Below, in pieces: positions 5,978-6,988 of a stretch of DNA of 6,988 nt (the first letter of the stretch is position 1; the number at the start of each line of letters is the position of its first letter). Under the pieces are notes generated by a model that saw nothing but the letters and a program-made list of their open reading frames with translations, made no database searches and was not told where the DNA came from. Origin of the DNA: an uncultured Achromobacter sp. (GTDB taxonomy: Bacteria; Pseudomonadota; Gammaproteobacteria; Burkholderiales; Burkholderiaceae_B); the NCBI GenBank assembly GCA_913775005.1, contig CAJYKY010000167.1, positions 1 through 6,988 on the forward strand, given 5' to 3'. Both the position numbers and the translations under genes were made by a program.

Positions 5978-6988
5978 TTACAGCGGCCACTTCGGCAGCC
6001 GGATGTTGCGATACGTCAGCGTCTTCCAATCGGGCGTTGCCACGCCCTTGCCGCCCACATAGATGATGTGGCGCGCCACCTTCGAAAACGAAGCATGGAA
6101 GTGCTGCGCCGACTTGACGACCACGATCTTCTTGGCCGACAGGTCACAGCCCAGCTGCGAGAACAGGTCCGTATTGATCGCCTGGTTGCGCACGGACGTC
6201 AGCACGATCTGGATGCCTTGCGTTTCCACCAGCGCGCAGTCGCCCATCGGCGCGGGTGCGCCGGATAAGCCGGTCATCACCAGCTCTGCGTGAATCGCCT
6301 TGACGGTGCAGCGCAAGTCGATGGGGTCGCCCGACAAGGGGCCGACCTTGCCGCCGATGCGCAAATCCAGTTCTGCGCCCACGCCCGCATCGAACGCGAT
6401 GCGCGCAGCCACCGGGTCCCACATCGGACCCAGCGCCACATTGGTCAGGCCGCGTTCCAACACGCGCTGCAAGACGAAGGTGGCGTCGCCGGGCGCGCCG
6501 CTGCCGGGGTTGTCCGGGCGGTCGGCCAGCACGACGGGGCCGCCATCGAAGGCCAAGGCTTCGTCCAGCGCTTCATCGACGCTGCGGTACGGCACCATCA
6601 GCTGTTCGCGCACGGCGATCAGTTCATCGGCAAGCGTGCGCGCCAGGGTTTGCGCGGCGGCGGCGTCGCCATCCGCATAGACCAATACCTTGGTGCCCAT
6701 CTCCGGCACATCGCCCGTGGCAAAACCCTGGGCGGCCGACACCGACAGAATGCCGCCGCGGCCTTCCAGCGCTTTCATGCGGTTCACGAAGCCGCGTGCG
6801 GGTTCGCGCGTGGTGTGCATCGGCACGATCATCTGGCAATCCACCAGCGCCGCAACGGGGCGGGTGCGCCCCGCCTGCGCGTCCAGGCACAGCGCCAGCA
6901 GGTCTTCCGCGCGTTCGCGGATATCGGTGTGCGGGTATTCCTTGAACAGCACCAGCACGGTGGCAGATTCCACCATCAGCGGCGTCAG
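5978..6988 (-). CDS. M81 family metallopeptidase (MlrC-like), C-terminal 336 residues; 5' end beyond the window
   Basis: The frame is open to the right edge (LTPL precedes the first visible Met at 6976), and family members are about 490-500 residues, so that Met is internal and roughly 150-165 N-terminal residues are missing. Counting from it, residues 1-17 (MVESATVLVLFKEYPHT) match the family segment following the DLHANVTPLM motif; the His of YPH (16) is probably a metal ligand. Residues 148-164 (VVLADRPDNPGSGAPGD) mark the start of the MlrC C-terminal domain, followed by LTNVALGPMWDP (177-188) and LDLRIGGK (203-210). The ending VVVKSAQHFHASFSKVA (285-301), then TYRNIRLPKWPL, is typical. The family is named for MlrC, which cleaves linearised microcystin, but most members have no known substrate. 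No signal peptide can be judged. Placed first in a peptide-importer operon, it may process the imported compound in the cytoplasm. Confidence 0.93.
   Translation of the reverse strand: MTPLMVESATVLVLFKEYPHTDIRERAEDLLALCLDAQAGRTRPVAALVDCQMIVPMHTTREPARGFVNRMKALEGRGGILSVSAAQGFATGDVPEMGTKVLVYADGDAAAAQTLARTLADELIAVREQLMVPYRSVDEALDEALAFDGGPVVLADRPDNPGSGAPGDATFVLQRVLERGLTNVALGPMWDPVAARIAFDAGVGAELDLRIGGKVGPLSGDPIDLRCTVKAIHAELVMTGLSGAPAPMGDCALVETQGIQIVLTSVRNQAINTDLFSQLGCDLSAKKIVVVKSAQHFHASFSKVARHIIYVGGKGVATPDWKTLTYRNIRLPKWPL

Noticed and set aside
5003..6268. A 421-codon plus-strand frame across the binding-protein and metallopeptidase genes.
   Set aside because: It crosses two well-supported minus-strand genes, has no recognisable domain and has shadow-type composition.
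6974..6976. Taking this ATG as the true start of the metallopeptidase.
   Set aside because: The frame stays open upstream to the edge, and the LTPLM residues match an internal family motif, so the gene begins outside the window.

Overview
The window is a high-GC stretch read entirely on the minus strand. Gene order, codon use and protein style suggest a betaproteobacterium of the Burkholderiales, probably Alcaligenaceae (Achromobacter/Bordetella type); this placement is from memory, not from a search. Every stretch longer than about 60 bases is coding. There are no RNA genes, mobile elements or CRISPR arrays, and no internal promoter that I can defend.

In transcription order (right to left) there are seven genes. 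(1) The C-terminal two-thirds of an M81/MlrC-type metallopeptidase, cut by the right edge. (2) A periplasmic solute-binding protein of family 5 with a signal peptide. (3) and (4) Two inner-membrane permeases of the DppB and DppC types. (5) and (6) Two ATPases of the DppD and DppF types. (7) The N-terminus of an amidase-signature enzyme, cut by the left edge. The gaps shrink along the operon: 57, 35, 27 and 9 nt, then two 4-nt ATGA overlaps. This indicates one polycistronic message with translational coupling at the distal end. The promoter should lie beyond the right edge.

Together the genes make a complete ABC importer for a peptide-like or amide-containing solute, flanked by two hydrolases. 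The metallopeptidase and the amidase are plausible cytoplasmic enzymes for breaking down what is imported. The substrate cannot be read from the sequence.

The most unusual feature is at the left edge. The amidase reads normally for about 63 codons, then continues in frame into a segment that looks like the conserved SK..ILELYLN motif of class A penicillin-binding protein glycosyltransferases. This is either a chimeric join (assembly or contig-end artefact, most likely) or a real rearrangement. The rest of the window is a conventional transporter operon, and I see no strong sign of an undescribed system in it.
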